Assembly: GCA_030849075.1 (NCBI GenBank)
Contig: JASAOO010003484.1
Location: 1 to 64,000 of the forward strand
Direction: 5' to 3'
DNA from: Zelonia costaricensis
Taxonomy: Eukaryota > Euglenozoa > Kinetoplastea > Trypanosomatida > Trypanosomatidae
Length of the DNA: 64,000 bases
The stretch's first letter is position 1; each line of letters begins with the position of its first letter. Positions 9,801 to 18,654 of the stretch are shown here, piece after piece. Under the pieces are notes generated by a model. The model was not told where the DNA came from. It saw only the letters and a program-made list of their open reading frames with translations, and ran no database searches. The translations under genes and the position numbers were made by a program.

Positions 9801-11088
9801 GTGCACGGCGTGGGCGACGGCCTTGTCACGGCAGCGGCAGGCGGAGCTGCACCACGTGCACCGCCAGGTCATCTACATTAACGAGACAGAGCACCGCGCC
9901 GCGCTGCTGCACGAGGAGGCGGCGGAGTGGACCCGCACCGAGCCGGAGCTGCTCGGCCTGCTCTCGGGCCCCCTGCGCGACCTCATCCTGCGCCGCCGCG
10001 CAGTGGGCGTCATCAGCAAGTGGTACCTCGCCCTGCGCGCCGGCGACGTCGGGCGGGCCGTGTCGCGGCAGCGCCTTCGCAGCGAGCTCGCTCGCCATCG
10101 CGAGGAGCACCAGTTTCGGGCGCGGCAGGTGGCGCAGCGCCTGCACACGCAGCAGGTGCGCAGTCAGCTGGACGTGCTCATGGGCGAGATGCACGCGGAG
10201 CGGCAGGAGGCCGTGCAGCAGCTGCTTGACATCGTCGTACGGCGCGAGGAGCCGCGTGGGCGCGAGCACGTGGAGTCGCTGCAGGAGGTTATCTTCGGCG
10301 TGCTGCAGCGCAACGCCGAGGCCCACCTCGGTGAAGTGCGCAGCGGCCTGGTGAACTCCGAGGCACTCATCTGGCAGCAGGAGTTGTACGAGCGCAAGCT
10401 GCTGACCAAGGCGTGGCGCCGCGCCTTTGCCGAGCTGCTCGACCGCGAGCGGCAGCAGCTCAGCGAGGACTTCTTCGCCGGCCGCATCCAGCGCGCCTGG
10501 CGTGGCTACGCGGCGCAGCTGCACATGGAGCAGATGCTGGCGCGGCAGCGGTCGCAGGTCTTGGCGCTGGAGCAGCAGGGCCGCGCAGCGGTGGCGCTGT
10601 CAGAGCTGGAGGAGGCCGTGACACAGATCATCCAGCCGTGCCTTTCCACGTCGTACATGGACGCCTACATGCGGCAGTCCCTCGCCCGTGCGCATGAGGA
10701 GCGTTCCCTCGCCGTGGCGCGGGCCACCCGCGCCGACGAGTGGGCCGACCGGGTGGCACTGCTGTGGGAGATGCGGTACGAGGACTGCGACGTGTGCTTG
10801 TGCGAGGAGGAGGCCCGCGCCCGCCGTGCCCTCGAGGCCGAGTTCCACAAGCCCTTCCTGCTGCAGACGGAGATGCGGGAGGAGGAGTGGGTGCAGCGCA
10901 AGCTGCTGATGCGTGAGCGCACCCTGTTTCTCCTGCGCATCCTCGTCCGTGAGGAGTACGAGGACCGGCTGACTCTGTCCGGCAGCGAGGCGCAGCGCCG
11001 CAGCCAGCTCCAGACGCAACTGGCCACGTTGGCACCGGCACCGGTACCAGCGACCGCATCAACACCGGAGGCCGAGCAGGAGCTGTGA
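6835..11088 (+). CDS. Large IQ-motif/coiled-coil protein, function unknown
   Basis: A 1,417-residue protein starting at ATG 6835; the frame stays open upstream to 6379, but that part reads as CT-rich UTR. Residues 1-330 are mixed, 330-450 are an Ala/Pro/Ser/Thr-rich linker, and from about 480 to the end the chain is very rich in Glu, Arg, Ala and Leu with heptad-like spacing, i.e. long helices or coiled coil. Two IQ-type calmodulin/EF-hand-binding motifs are visible: a degenerate one near residue 721 (LQQAFRRSLRGRLGW) and a clear one near 1215 (IQRAWRGYAAQ). No enzymatic motif and no membrane segment is seen. IQ plus coiled-coil proteins of this size in flagellates are commonly axonemal or basal-body structural proteins; this is inference. 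Only the gene model is firm. Confidence 0.88.
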   Translation: MTSLPPIRGSVSKGDLGHITTANPSDVKPTFHSRPNSAAAASPSRASVEEGINRNKLRQEANWRVQHITCGVAERQSFLEVLRHIGDRFAHTSHEPLRPLVLPPQLPSIARPREPQTARFSRGVAQYNKAAAGRASSAAGAQPPSAAGLAAAPDAGDHARRVAADADSATAGSDASTGFTAAHRWEMLDVGDRAFFHRTMEETSAASGTGTPLTSAAANLVLFDFTAPSPLDALPTFAEKLAYLAELEVAERQYVMACATWDQQVISEMMAVHYVTFVLKPCMDVLRKEELEGRESIAQHEDRLSFFMYNESPLAVAVKEGRRAMLARELQLERILNVSPAPPAGLSAAIEPPQPSASSEPLAIAASRAASAASPAAGDASTPTPRAESADTTPAAAAHPPAVESLAATPSAQASEHTPSVSPPHSSSVVSAQTPPPVAPVPAAGAGVSSDEARRLLTQYVRRRHGASLNAVGTCATTAQEEGAWRHGANATYPGGNDTVRRSSALVLPPVAGAQAPRRNAVGIADYVALLDESTKHREQIVHAEERWRADMNQACYEEMQVVLEWQRRRMHLERLVYWRHQRESVVRKEVAALTVVTLPLQLNPRVLLLMEMLEGEEEDARMAVVREEDDGFYPIWVAGEEVLGEHRSAALQQHCLDTLNAEVYTAEGVQRRELLAAAEAEERQYTEACTLAQLTAELRHGAALLRRLYEASTDPAQCAALLTLQQAFRRSLRGRLGWRYANQELGRAIADMRNAQRIDSGTKAMHAFRATLTAELAGLCKEQARQHHREQRSLMNDEASDRTAVCAEQEWVRKAVARARVQHVEEVYQPWLAQCTADAYETRLEVEVEEELEREAMCASRAALCAVVAHKGAVQHEERAGRKAVVKEERAAWQQLLGAEGDCREEIRIDDIARTAALEEVRQALADEAQAELQELHQYALTVHVARMSEAMAELMCHAVRDDAERRGIEREEAAEARALLDGAAVTQCTAWATALSRQRQAELHHVHRQVIYINETEHRAALLHEEAAEWTRTEPELLGLLSGPLRDLILRRRAVGVISKWYLALRAGDVGRAVSRQRLRSELARHREEHQFRARQVAQRLHTQQVRSQLDVLMGEMHAERQEAVQQLLDIVVRREEPRGREHVESLQEVIFGVLQRNAEAHLGEVRSGLVNSEALIWQQELYERKLLTKAWRRAFAELLDRERQQLSEDFFAGRIQRAWRGYAAQLHMEQMLARQRSQVLALEQQGRAAVALSELEEAVTQIIQPCLSTSYMDAYMRQSLARAHEERSLAVARATRADEWADRVALLWEMRYEDCDVCLCEEEARARRALEAEFHKPFLLQTEMREEEWVQRKLLMRERTLFLLRILVREEYEDRLTLSGSEAQRRSQLQTQLATLAPAPVPATASTPEAEQEL

Positions 11089-13006
11089 GCGCACCACGCC
11101 GCTTGTCTGCCTGCACGCACTGCAGATCTTTTGCGTCGTGTGTGTGTGTGTGTGTTTTCCGCGTGTTGTTGTGGCACACCACTCTGATCTGCGCATGGAG
11201 CCCCGCTTCGACTTCGTCTTTTTTCTTCGTTTGCGCCGTGATAGCGACTTCTTTCGTGTTCATGTACACTACGCCTCCGCTGTTGTCGTGTCTTGGCGCG
11301 CGTGCGTCCCGCTTCCTCACCTGCGACTCCTTCCCGTTCCTGAAGAGAGAAGAATGGGCGACAGAGCGCTGCGCTGGGATGCGTGGGTGGAGGCGCGCAG
11401 CCCTGCTGTCCCCCATGCCCGCAGGCTCTCTTCACCACGACACACTCTGGCTGTCGACCGCAAAAGGGGCTTCCGCAGCTCGTCTCTGTCTGCGCGCGTG
11501 GGTCCTCTCCTCAAGGGGAGGTGGGTGTGGTGTCGCGGCTGCTCGGCGGCGTGCCGCTTCACCCGGTTTTGACGCATGCTGTGCTCCAGTGTGGTTCCCT
11601 TCGAGTGGTACGTGGAACGACGGAGCCGAGAAGTCCCTCGCACGCCTTCTCGGCTCCGTCTTTTCGTTTTCGTTTGGTTTTCTTTCCCTCTCCTTTGAGT
11701 TGGTGTGCGTTTGCATCAAGTCCGCACATCAACTCCCTCCCCGTTTTCACCTTTCGCGTTCCCACCTTCTCCGTGTCCCTCCCGGCTTTCGCTTTTCTTA
11801 TATATATGTGTGTGTGTGTCTACGGGTGTCTGTGCATGTATGCGCGGCACCGGCGATGAGAGGGAGGGATGGCGGTGATGGTGGTGGCGGTGATGATGAA
11901 GGTGGCATGGCCAAGCCACTCGTTGCGGCTGCCGAGCCTCCATGTACAAGAGCTGCCTTCCCCCAAACACAACAAGAGAAAAAGAAGGACACAACACTGT
12001 TCACTGAATTGCGTATTGCACAGGCACAGCGTGCCACGGTCGGAGGGGGAGAGGGGGGGGGCGCACGGGCGGCTCTGCAACTCCGCTCTGCGAACACGCA
12101 ATGCGCCCGTCACGCGTGCGACGCCGACGCCGACGGCGCTGGCGCTCGCTGTCCGTTTCTTCGCAGGGAGTGAAGGAGGTGCGTGTCGCGCCAGCGACCT
12201 ATACGCACTACGCCGCCTGCACAGACCAAGAGTCCCTTCACCGCACGGCTGCCCACGCTCCCCCCTCCCGCCCTCCTCTCGAGGTGTGCGGCGGCTCACC
12301 GTGACAAGCTCGCGTACGACCGGTGGGGTGCTTTGGTGGCGGTGCGTGGTTATGCGCGTGTGCCCAGCTCTGCGCGCTTTCCGGCTTGCGTGCACTCTCT
12401 CAACGCTCTGCTTCTCGCTCTCTGTGTCCCTCCACGTCGATGTCCCACTGCCTCTCGCACCGCTCGGTCAGCAAAACCCCGGCTGGTACCCCAACGCACC
12501 ACAGCAGCGCCGTTTGTCTTGCTCCGCGAACATAGACGCACACACACACAAACACACACACACACGAATCCATACTCTGCTTGTATTCTCTCTTGCGCAC
12601 CGCTGTGTCGCCCTTATACCTTGACCGACGGACGCATCACCTTCCCCCCTTTCCCCCCTTCCTTACCACGTCAACGGCTCCTGCAAAGGAGCTCCTGAAG
12701 CTGCTCGCGTTCGCTCGTCAACGAACACTCGCGCACGCACGCGCACACGTACAGGCGACCTTCGGTCTTGCTAGCTGCTGCTTCTGCTCAGTCGAGGGGC
12801 ACCACCATCGGGAGGGCGCACTGCCTTGTGCACACAAGCCAGTTCAGCGCACGAGCACGCTCGAGGCAGTACTCCTTCTCGAGCCGACGCGGCGCATTGG
12901 CCCACGGGTGGCCATCTCTCTGAAGCCCCGCAGCCCCCCCTCCCTCCCTTGTCTCAGCTCGCACGCCAAGAGGCACCCGTCATACACTCACGCGCGGTCA
13001 TCGGCC
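11089..13006. other. Long spacer with a strong hairpin
   Basis: No protein gene supported. The first part should be the 3' UTR of the IQ protein gene and includes a perfect 15-bp inverted repeat (11619-11660, listed separately). Interrupted CA-rich tracts lie at about 12540-12565, and CT-rich sequence at 12630-12670 and 12920-12960 ahead of the next ATG. Small open frames are compositionally driven. Confidence 0.6.
11619..11660 (+). other. Perfect 15-bp hairpin followed by T runs
   Basis: The left arm GACGGAGCCGAGAAG (11619-11633) is exactly complementary to the right arm CTTCTCGGCTCCGTC (11646-11660), with a 12-base loop. Immediately downstream come T4, then further T3-T4 runs within 35 bases. 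The structure lies 530 bases past the stop of the IQ protein gene, in its expected 3' UTR. It looks like a bacterial intrinsic terminator or a Pol III transcript end, but neither is established for this context; a 3' UTR stability or processing element is as likely. Confidence 0.8.
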
Positions 13007-14311
13007 ATGAGCGACGTCGACGTCGTCGCGAGCTTCGTCGTGATGACGGGGTCGACGGAGGAGGAGGCCATCGAGTACCTCGCCATGTACGACTTCGACC
13101 TCGAGACGGCCGTGGTTGCGTACCAGGCCGAGCACGCCAACCCGTCGCCGCCGCGCGTGCAAGAGGAGTCGCCGTACTACTCCAGCGTCGACACCGGGTC
13201 TCCACTGGGCGCGCCGTCTCCGGCGTCGCATCAGGTGGAGGGCTTCAACTTTCCGCAAGCGGCGCAGCGCCCGCCCACGCCGCCGCAGAGCCGCGCACTC
13301 GGCAACTTCGCCACGGAGGCGCTGCAGCGGCTCTACGCGCGGCCCGAGTATGTCGAGGGCAGCGACCGCGCCGTCTTCGAGACAGAGTGCCGCAAGGCGG
13401 CCGCGAAACACTGCTGGATGGTTGTCTCGGTGGTTGACAACTCCTTCCCGTGCGAGTGCTTCACGCGCGATGTGTGGGCGAGCGAGGCGATGCGTTCGCT
13501 GAACAGCGGCAGCCTCATGTGCTACGAAATCAACGTGACGCACTCCCGCGGCCAGGTGCTGGCGGAGAAGTACCACGTCAACGTCCAGCAGCTGCCGTGT
13601 CTCTTCGTGGTGGACCCCGTCACGCAGTTTAAGGTGCAGGACCTCCCCCTCGTCTCCTCCGAGGTGTGGCGCTTCGACAGTGCGCTGGTCGTCGACTCCA
13701 TCATGCTCTTCATCACGCAGCACGACCCGCCGCACGACCCCTTCGCCAACGCCGAGGGCGCCGGCCAAGAGCCGGACTTCGGCACCGACGTCACCGGCGG
13801 CTCCGCGTCGGCCAGCGGGACGGCGGCGACGGCGACGACGGCGGCGGTCGTCGTCGACGTGGACGGCCCGGACAGTGAGGCGGAGATGGTGTCGCCGCCC
13901 ACCATCACGCGGCAAGCCGCCGGCCCTGGCGCCGTGCCCGCCGCGGCCAGCCAGCCAGACGTGGCGGAGTCGGTCCACGTGGTGCCCCAGGCCCCCGTCA
14001 CACTGGACGAGTTCATCGTACCGGACGGGTCGGCCAGCGACGCCGGCGCCGTCAAGCTGCGCTGCCGACTGCCGCGCTCGTCGGCAACGCTGCAGCTGCG
14101 TGGCGACACGCCCGTGCCGCGCCTGGTCGAGTACCTCGCGTACCTGGTCTACGCTGAGGATACCGCTCGCTTCACCGCGCCGCCGGGCATCAGCATCTCG
14201 AGCGGCTTCCCGCCCAAGACCGTCACAGTGGGGTCGATGGAGGGGGTGACGCTGTCCACATGGACGGGTGTCCGCAGTGGGGACATGCTGACGGTCCGCG
14301 TGAACGCGTGA
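13007..14311 (+). CDS. UBA-UAS-UBX domain protein, probable p97/VCP adaptor
   Basis: A 434-residue protein from ATG 13007; the open frame upstream is pyrimidine-rich UTR. Residues 3-45 form a UBA-like three-helix domain (acidic, ending AVVAYQAEH). Residues about 97-245 match the thioredoxin-like UAS domain of the UBXN7/FAF/Ubx2 class, including a surface CxC-like turn (FPCECF) and the strand LPCLFVVDP. After a low-complexity Ala/Thr linker, residues about 340-434 form a UBX fold, with the p97-binding S3-S4 turn present as GFPPK near residue 400 instead of the commoner FPR. Proteins of this order bring ubiquitylated substrates to the AAA ATPase p97/Cdc48 for extraction and proteasomal degradation. 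Assignment to the UAS-UBX family is firm; the closest orthologue (UBXN7 or FAF type) is not settled. Confidence 0.88.
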   Translation: MSDVDVVASFVVMTGSTEEEAIEYLAMYDFDLETAVVAYQAEHANPSPPRVQEESPYYSSVDTGSPLGAPSPASHQVEGFNFPQAAQRPPTPPQSRALGNFATEALQRLYARPEYVEGSDRAVFETECRKAAAKHCWMVVSVVDNSFPCECFTRDVWASEAMRSLNSGSLMCYEINVTHSRGQVLAEKYHVNVQQLPCLFVVDPVTQFKVQDLPLVSSEVWRFDSALVVDSIMLFITQHDPPHDPFANAEGAGQEPDFGTDVTGGSASASGTAATATTAAVVVDVDGPDSEAEMVSPPTITRQAAGPGAVPAAASQPDVAESVHVVPQAPVTLDEFIVPDGSASDAGAVKLRCRLPRSSATLQLRGDTPVPRLVEYLAYLVYAEDTARFTAPPGISISSGFPPKTVTVGSMEGVTLSTWTGVRSGDMLTVRVNA

Positions 14312-15507
14312 GTGCCGGGGCGGCGCCTCCTTTGTTTTTGTGCCTTGCGCAACCTGCTGCTGCGCGCAGAGGTGTGCGTGCGAGTGTGTGTGTGTGGGTG
14401 AATTCGTGAGTTGCGGTGACAAGGTGTGCCGGAGGACGGGTAGAAAAGGGGGATTGCGCCGCCTTGGAAGAGACAACAAAAATGCGAGATGGGACGCTGG
14501 CTGCTGGGCCACCTTCTCCTGTCCAGCTCTTCTCTTGTGTGCCGCACCGCCCCCGTCTCTCTCTCTGTATATACGGTCGCCTGTCGATGTCGCAGTTTCG
14601 TTGTGTTCGTGTGTGTGTGTCCCCTCCTCCCCGCCGTGCATTACCGCCTTTCCTCCACCCCCGGGCCTTCTTTCTTTACTTCCCACGTCCCCTTCACGGC
14701 AGGCCATGTGCACTCATATGGCGGCATCGTGGCGACAACAGTGCCGCTGTTTGTCCTGCGCCGATGTCTGGCTTTGTGCGAAGGGAAGAGAAGGCGCGAG
14801 GCAGCGGGGTGGCGCCTGCCGCCTCTCTCGGCTGCGCGCGTGTGTGCGTGTTTCTCTATCTCCCCCTCTCCCCCCACCCCGTCCGCCTTGCAAGACCGCC
14901 GCTCTGCCGTCCAAACACGCCGCGTCCTGGGCACTTTACGAAAAGATGATAACAACAGCACCCACTCACAAGCACAGTCACTCCGGCAGCGACGATCGGA
15001 AAAGGAGTGGATGCGGTTGCTGGCGGGGTGATGACGTCGGACCCTTTCATCGCCTCCCCGACGCTGACTGCGCACTTCTCTGCTCGAGTGGGTACGCGTG
15101 TGCGTCATGGGAGTCGGTTTGGTGACTGGGGGGCTGAGTTGGCGTGCAACTGGCCTGTGCATTGCGTGCGCCGCTGCGCTGTTGTGCGACTGTTCCGCGT
15201 GACACACGTCGCTCCCCATGACCCTTCCCCCTTTGCCGATTGTCGTGCGCCCCGCGCACCGGCGGAGCGATGCAGCGAATTCTCTCCCACTCACAACCCC
15301 TTTGCATCTCTCTTGTGTCCACCCACACCCACACCCACACCCACACCCACCCACACACGCACACACATGCACAAGGAGCTGCGACGCAGCGGACTTGAAG
15401 CAAACGAACAATAAGAAGAAAAGAAGAAAAACAGCGTCAGCCTGGTGACTGAGCCCCCACACGGCGAGGAGAAGAAACTCTGTGGACACAAGTACGGACA
15501 CTCCGCG
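14312..15507. other. Spacer before ArfGAP gene
   Basis: No gene seen. It contains CT-rich tracts (about 14630-14700 and 14850-14890), a (CCCACA)n tract at about 15322-15350 that is G-rich on the minus strand, and CA-rich sequence to 15370, then A-rich sequence up to the ArfGAP start. The open frame from 15445 begins at GTG and is not used here. Confidence 0.6.
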
Positions 15508-16641
15508 ATGAGCTCACCCGACGCGGCGGCGACGTCGCCGCCCCCTGCCGCGGCCGCGGCCGCCAGCAGCCCCTCCTCCCGACCCCGTGACAAGCCCAAG
15601 GAGCGGCGGCACAAGAAGGCAAAGGACGAGGGCGCCGACGGCGCTCAGCGCCACCACCACCGCCACTCCCACAAGCACGAGTCGGCCAAGAAGAACAAGC
15701 TCAGCTCTGCGGCGGAGCCGCGGCGGGACGTCGAGGACGGCGAGGAGGACTGGGACGAGAACCGCGCGGCGGTGGAGCGGCTCTGCGCGCAGTACCCTAA
15801 CAACATCTGCGCCGACTGCGGCGACACCGGCACGCGATGGACGTCGGTCAACCACGGCGTCTTTGTGTGCATCCGCTGCTCGGGCGTGCACCGCTCGCTC
15901 GGGGTGCATATTTCGAAGGTGAAGTCCACCAACATGGATCGCTGGTCGCTCGCCGAGGTGCGACTCATGGAAGCCATCGGCAACGCCAAAGCCAAGGCGC
16001 TGTATGAGGCCCGACTGCCAGCGGGGGTGCGTCCCTCCGCCATCGCGGGGGCCGCCGGCGACGATGCGGTGAAGTCCTTCATCCAGCGCAAGTACGCCCA
16101 GCGCGAGTTTGCGATGTACAACCTCAGGGACGTGCTGGGTCGGCTGTACAGGGACACCGGTTATGGCCGCCCGAAGAGCGGCGCCAAGGCCGGCGGCGGC
16201 GGCGGCGGAAACACCATCGGCAGCACCAGCACCAGCACCAGCACCAGCGCCGTGCCGGCGCCGGTCGACCGCGCGGCGGTGACAGGCAAACGCGGCGACA
16301 CCGTGCGCGCCCTCTACGGCGACGCTGCGGCGGACATGCAGCGAGGCGCGTCGCGGCGCAAGGGCGCGGCAGAGGCGGGAGCAAAGGGCGCTACGGCTGC
16401 TGCTGCTGCTGCTGCTGCACTGAAGCCCACGTACGGCTCCTTCGGCATGGTGAACGTTCCGCCCGACGAGTACGACGCGCGGTGGCAGCGCACCCTGGCG
16501 GTGTTCACGCAGGTTGCATCTCCGGCAGACGCGCCGCAGCAGACATCTGCGACGGAGGGGGCGACTGTGGGCGGCGCGGACGAGAGCGCGACTGAGCCGC
16601 TGAACGCTGCCGCCGGGGAGGCGGCAACGGCTGCGGCGTGA
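15508..16641 (+). CDS. ArfGAP (SMAP/AGD15-like) GTPase-activating protein
   Basis: A 377-residue protein starting at ATG 15508. The ArfGAP zinc finger is complete: C101-x2-C104-x16-C121-x2-C124, followed by the signature CSGVHRSLGVHISKVKS, whose R129 is the catalytic arginine finger. The domain spans about residues 85-205. The N-terminal 80 residues are charged and disordered with a His/Lys-rich stretch; the C-terminal half is low-complexity with Gly, Ser-Thr and Ala runs (an eight-codon GCN run near 16396-16418). The protein stimulates GTP hydrolysis on Arf GTPases and so controls vesicle coat release in Golgi/endosomal traffic. No ankyrin, PH or BAR region is seen, which suits the small SMAP/Age2/AGD15 group. 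Confidence 0.93.
   Translation: MSSPDAAATSPPPAAAAAASSPSSRPRDKPKERRHKKAKDEGADGAQRHHHRHSHKHESAKKNKLSSAAEPRRDVEDGEEDWDENRAAVERLCAQYPNNICADCGDTGTRWTSVNHGVFVCIRCSGVHRSLGVHISKVKSTNMDRWSLAEVRLMEAIGNAKAKALYEARLPAGVRPSAIAGAAGDDAVKSFIQRKYAQREFAMYNLRDVLGRLYRDTGYGRPKSGAKAGGGGGGNTIGSTSTSTSTSAVPAPVDRAAVTGKRGDTVRALYGDAAADMQRGASRRKGAAEAGAKGATAAAAAAAALKPTYGSFGMVNVPPDEYDARWQRTLAVFTQVASPADAPQQTSATEGATVGGADESATEPLNAAAGEAATAAA
16396..16418 (+). repeat. GCT/GCN trinucleotide run (poly-alanine)
   Basis: Seven or more consecutive GCT-type codons encode an alanine run in the disordered tail of the ArfGAP. Likely length-variable between strains. Confidence 0.7.
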
Positions 16642-16899
16642 GAGCAACACCGCACCTGCGGCGTAGTGTGCATGTGGGGGTGGGTGTGGCTGCAGCTATC
16701 GATGCATGAAGTGCAACTCTAAAGAGGGCCATGAACAACTGGGGAGCGGCGGCCTGCGCTGCGGTTCTGCGGCGGCCGCACTTCTTTCGGCTTCCTTCAC
16801 CGCTTCGCAGGCCGCACACCGCTAACCCTTCAGCTCCGTCCCTCCTCCCCCCTCCCCCCGTGAATGACGCGGCAAATGCGACCTGGTGCTTACACAGTC

Positions 16900-16961
16900 G
16901 CCACCTGTCAACACCAATGCCCGCTTCTACATTGGCCAAACTGCGTGCGCTAACAGGTGGC
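16900..16961 (+). other. Nested stem-loop candidate
   Basis: An outer 9-bp inverted repeat (GCCACCTGT 16900-16908 with ACAGGTGGC 16953-16961) encloses an inner 6-bp one (CCAATG 16914-16919 with CATTGG 16930-16935). The two stems separated by unpaired stretches would give an extended hairpin of about 62 nt. Trypanosomatid H/ACA-like guide RNAs are single hairpins of this size, but the AGA trinucleotide expected just after the stem is not adjacent (the nearest lies about 14 nt away), so an RNA gene is not claimed. Confidence 0.4.
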
Positions 16962-17436
16962 ACATCGGATGGGCCGAGACCGTGTCGTACCTGGTCGGGG
17001 TGGTCGAGCTCACTTCTGCGCTACATCTCCTTGTTGCTCCGTGATGCTCACGCGAACAGCCAAGCTCTATTTGTGTTTCTCCGCTACCCTCTTCTGCTTC
17101 TTTCCCGCTTCTCGGGCTACCGGGTTGACACGCACGCACACGTACACACACGCACACATACCCACATGCGAATACCGCCACGACCGACAGGATCACTCGC
17201 ACAGCAAAGCTCTACTGGACTTTCTTGTATTTCCCTTGTAAACGTTCATCCCAAACCCCAACACTCCCACACGCGATTGTGAGTGTGTTTGTGTGTGCGT
17301 GCATCTACCGCATCACTCGCAACGCACACCGCTTCGCACGCCTCCTGGGCTTTGCCCTGACATTCACACAGGCACCCCGTAGCCGCATCCACAACAGAGA
17401 GAGAAACTTCGTCTCCCCCCCCCCCACCACCTTTGC

Positions 17437-17438
17437 AG
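17437..17438 (+). promoter_or_regulatory. Candidate trans-splice acceptor AG for Hip gene
   Basis: A pyrimidine tract (about 17411-17436, C-rich, then CTTTGC) ends in AG eight bases before the ATG. This would give a very short 5' UTR after the spliced leader; an upstream AG could be used instead. Confidence 0.45.
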
Positions 17439-17446
17439 ACAGCACC

Positions 17447-18654
17447 ATGTCCAGCTACGACGAGGCGGACGTAGCGGCGCTGAAGCGCGCACTGGCGGCC
17501 CTCCGCGAGCAGCCCGCCGACATCCACCGCCCGGAGTTCGCGGAGCTCAAGGCGTGGGCCACCGCAGCAGGAGCGCAGTTCCCCGCCAAGGCTGCCACCG
17601 CACCGCCTCCAGCGGAGCCCGCAGCGGCGCAGGCAACCGGCGCAGACGGCGACGACGATGACAGCGAGCCGGACGAGGAGCGGTGGACGCTGAGTGACGA
17701 GGAGCCGGCCGCAATCCCGGCGAAGACCGGCGAGCCGAGCGACGCAGAGGCGGAGGCGGCGATGGCGGCCAAGAGCGAGGCTGTGGACCTGCACGGCGAG
17801 GGGCAGCAGGAGGCGGCCATCGCGAAGATGGGCGAGGCCCTCACGCAGACGCCGAACAACGCCATGTACTGGGGCCTGCGCGCGCTGTACAACCTCGAAG
17901 CCAACAAGCCCCGCGCCGCACTGCACGACGCCAACAAGGCACTCGCGCTGAACCCTCAGAACGTGCGTGCGCTGCGGGTCCGCGGGACGGTGAACCGCCA
18001 CCTCGGTCGCTGGGAGGACTCGCTGAAGGACCTCAGCGCTGCCCAGGCAATCGACTACGATGACGCCACCAACGAGACTCTCAAGCTGGTGCAGGGCCGC
18101 GCGACGCAGCGGCACAAGCGCGAGCTGGCCCGGCAGCAGGCCGCGGAGGAGGCCGCGTTGCATCGCCAGGAGGAGCTGCGCCGCAAGCGCCAGCAGGAGG
18201 CGGAGGAGGAGGCGGCTGCGGCTGCGGCGGCAGAGGAGGAGGCGCAGGGCGGCATGGGAGGCATGCCCGNGAGGCGCAGGGCGGCATGGGGGGCATGCCC
18301 GGCGGCTTCCCTGGTGGCATGGGAGGCATGCCCGGTGGGATGCCGCCGGGTATGGAGTCCGTCATGCAGGACCCTGAGATCATGGCCGCCATGCAGGACC
18401 CCGAGGTGGCGCCGAAGTTGGCGCAGATGATGCAGAACCCGATGGCGGCCATGAGCATGATGAACGACCCGAAGGTCGGGCCGGTGATGCAGAAGATCAT
18501 GTCCAAGATGATGGGTGGCGGCGGCATGGGTGGCATGGGTGGCATGGGTGGCATGGGCGGCATGGGCGGCATGGGCGGCGGTGGCATGGGTGGCATGGGC
18601 CGCGGCATGGGCGGCGGGGCTTCTCGCGCAACGCAGGAGGACGACCTGGACTAG
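17447..18654 (+). CDS. ST13: Hsc70-interacting protein Hip/ST13 (frame broken at assembly N)
   Basis: A co-chaperone that binds the Hsp70 ATPase domain and slows ADP release. Residues 1-46 match the Hip N-terminal dimerisation segment (helical, with HRPEFAELKAW). An acidic linker follows, then TPR helices at about 104-215 and a charged helix at 215-255. After the break come GGMPGG-type repeats, the C-terminal STI1/DP domain (MQDPEIMAAMQDPEV) and a Gly-Met-rich tail (18511-18620). The frame from ATG 17447 shifts at the single N at 18270; the second part continues in another frame to the stop at 18652-18654. A 31-base sequence occurs on both sides of the N (18239-18269 and 18271-18301, one mismatch); removing one copy plus the N (32 bases) puts both parts in one frame, predicting 391 residues. 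The break is therefore probably artefactual, although the true repeat number is unknown. Confidence 0.9.
18239..18301. other. Assembly join: 31-base duplicate flanking a single N
   Basis: Copies 18239-18269 and 18271-18301 are identical except at position 21 (A versus G) and are separated by one N. This is what is expected when two contig ends that overlap are scaffolded without merging. Confidence 0.8.
18511..18620 (+). repeat. GGCATGGGY 9-base repeats (Gly-Met tail of Hip)
   Basis: About ten imperfect copies of a 9-base unit encode Gly-Gly-Met repeats at the Hip C-terminus. Similar Gly/Met-rich tails are known in Hip from other eukaryotes. Copy number is probably variable. Confidence 0.85.

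Larger units (their letters stand above)
16642..17446. other. Spacer before Hip gene, with nested inverted repeat
   Basis: No protein gene seen. It includes a nested stem-loop candidate at 16900-16961 (listed separately), CA-rich sequence about 17130-17165, and a CT/C tract at 17411-17430 directly ahead of the Hip start. Confidence 0.6.

Noticed and set aside
12998..14713. 571-codon minus-strand open frame
   Set aside because: Antisense shadow of the UBX gene with Arg/His/Val-rich content and no motif.
15322..15350. (CCCACA)n tract as a telomere remnant
   Set aside because: The unit does not match TTAGGG, and CA/C-rich microsatellites are common in these spacers.
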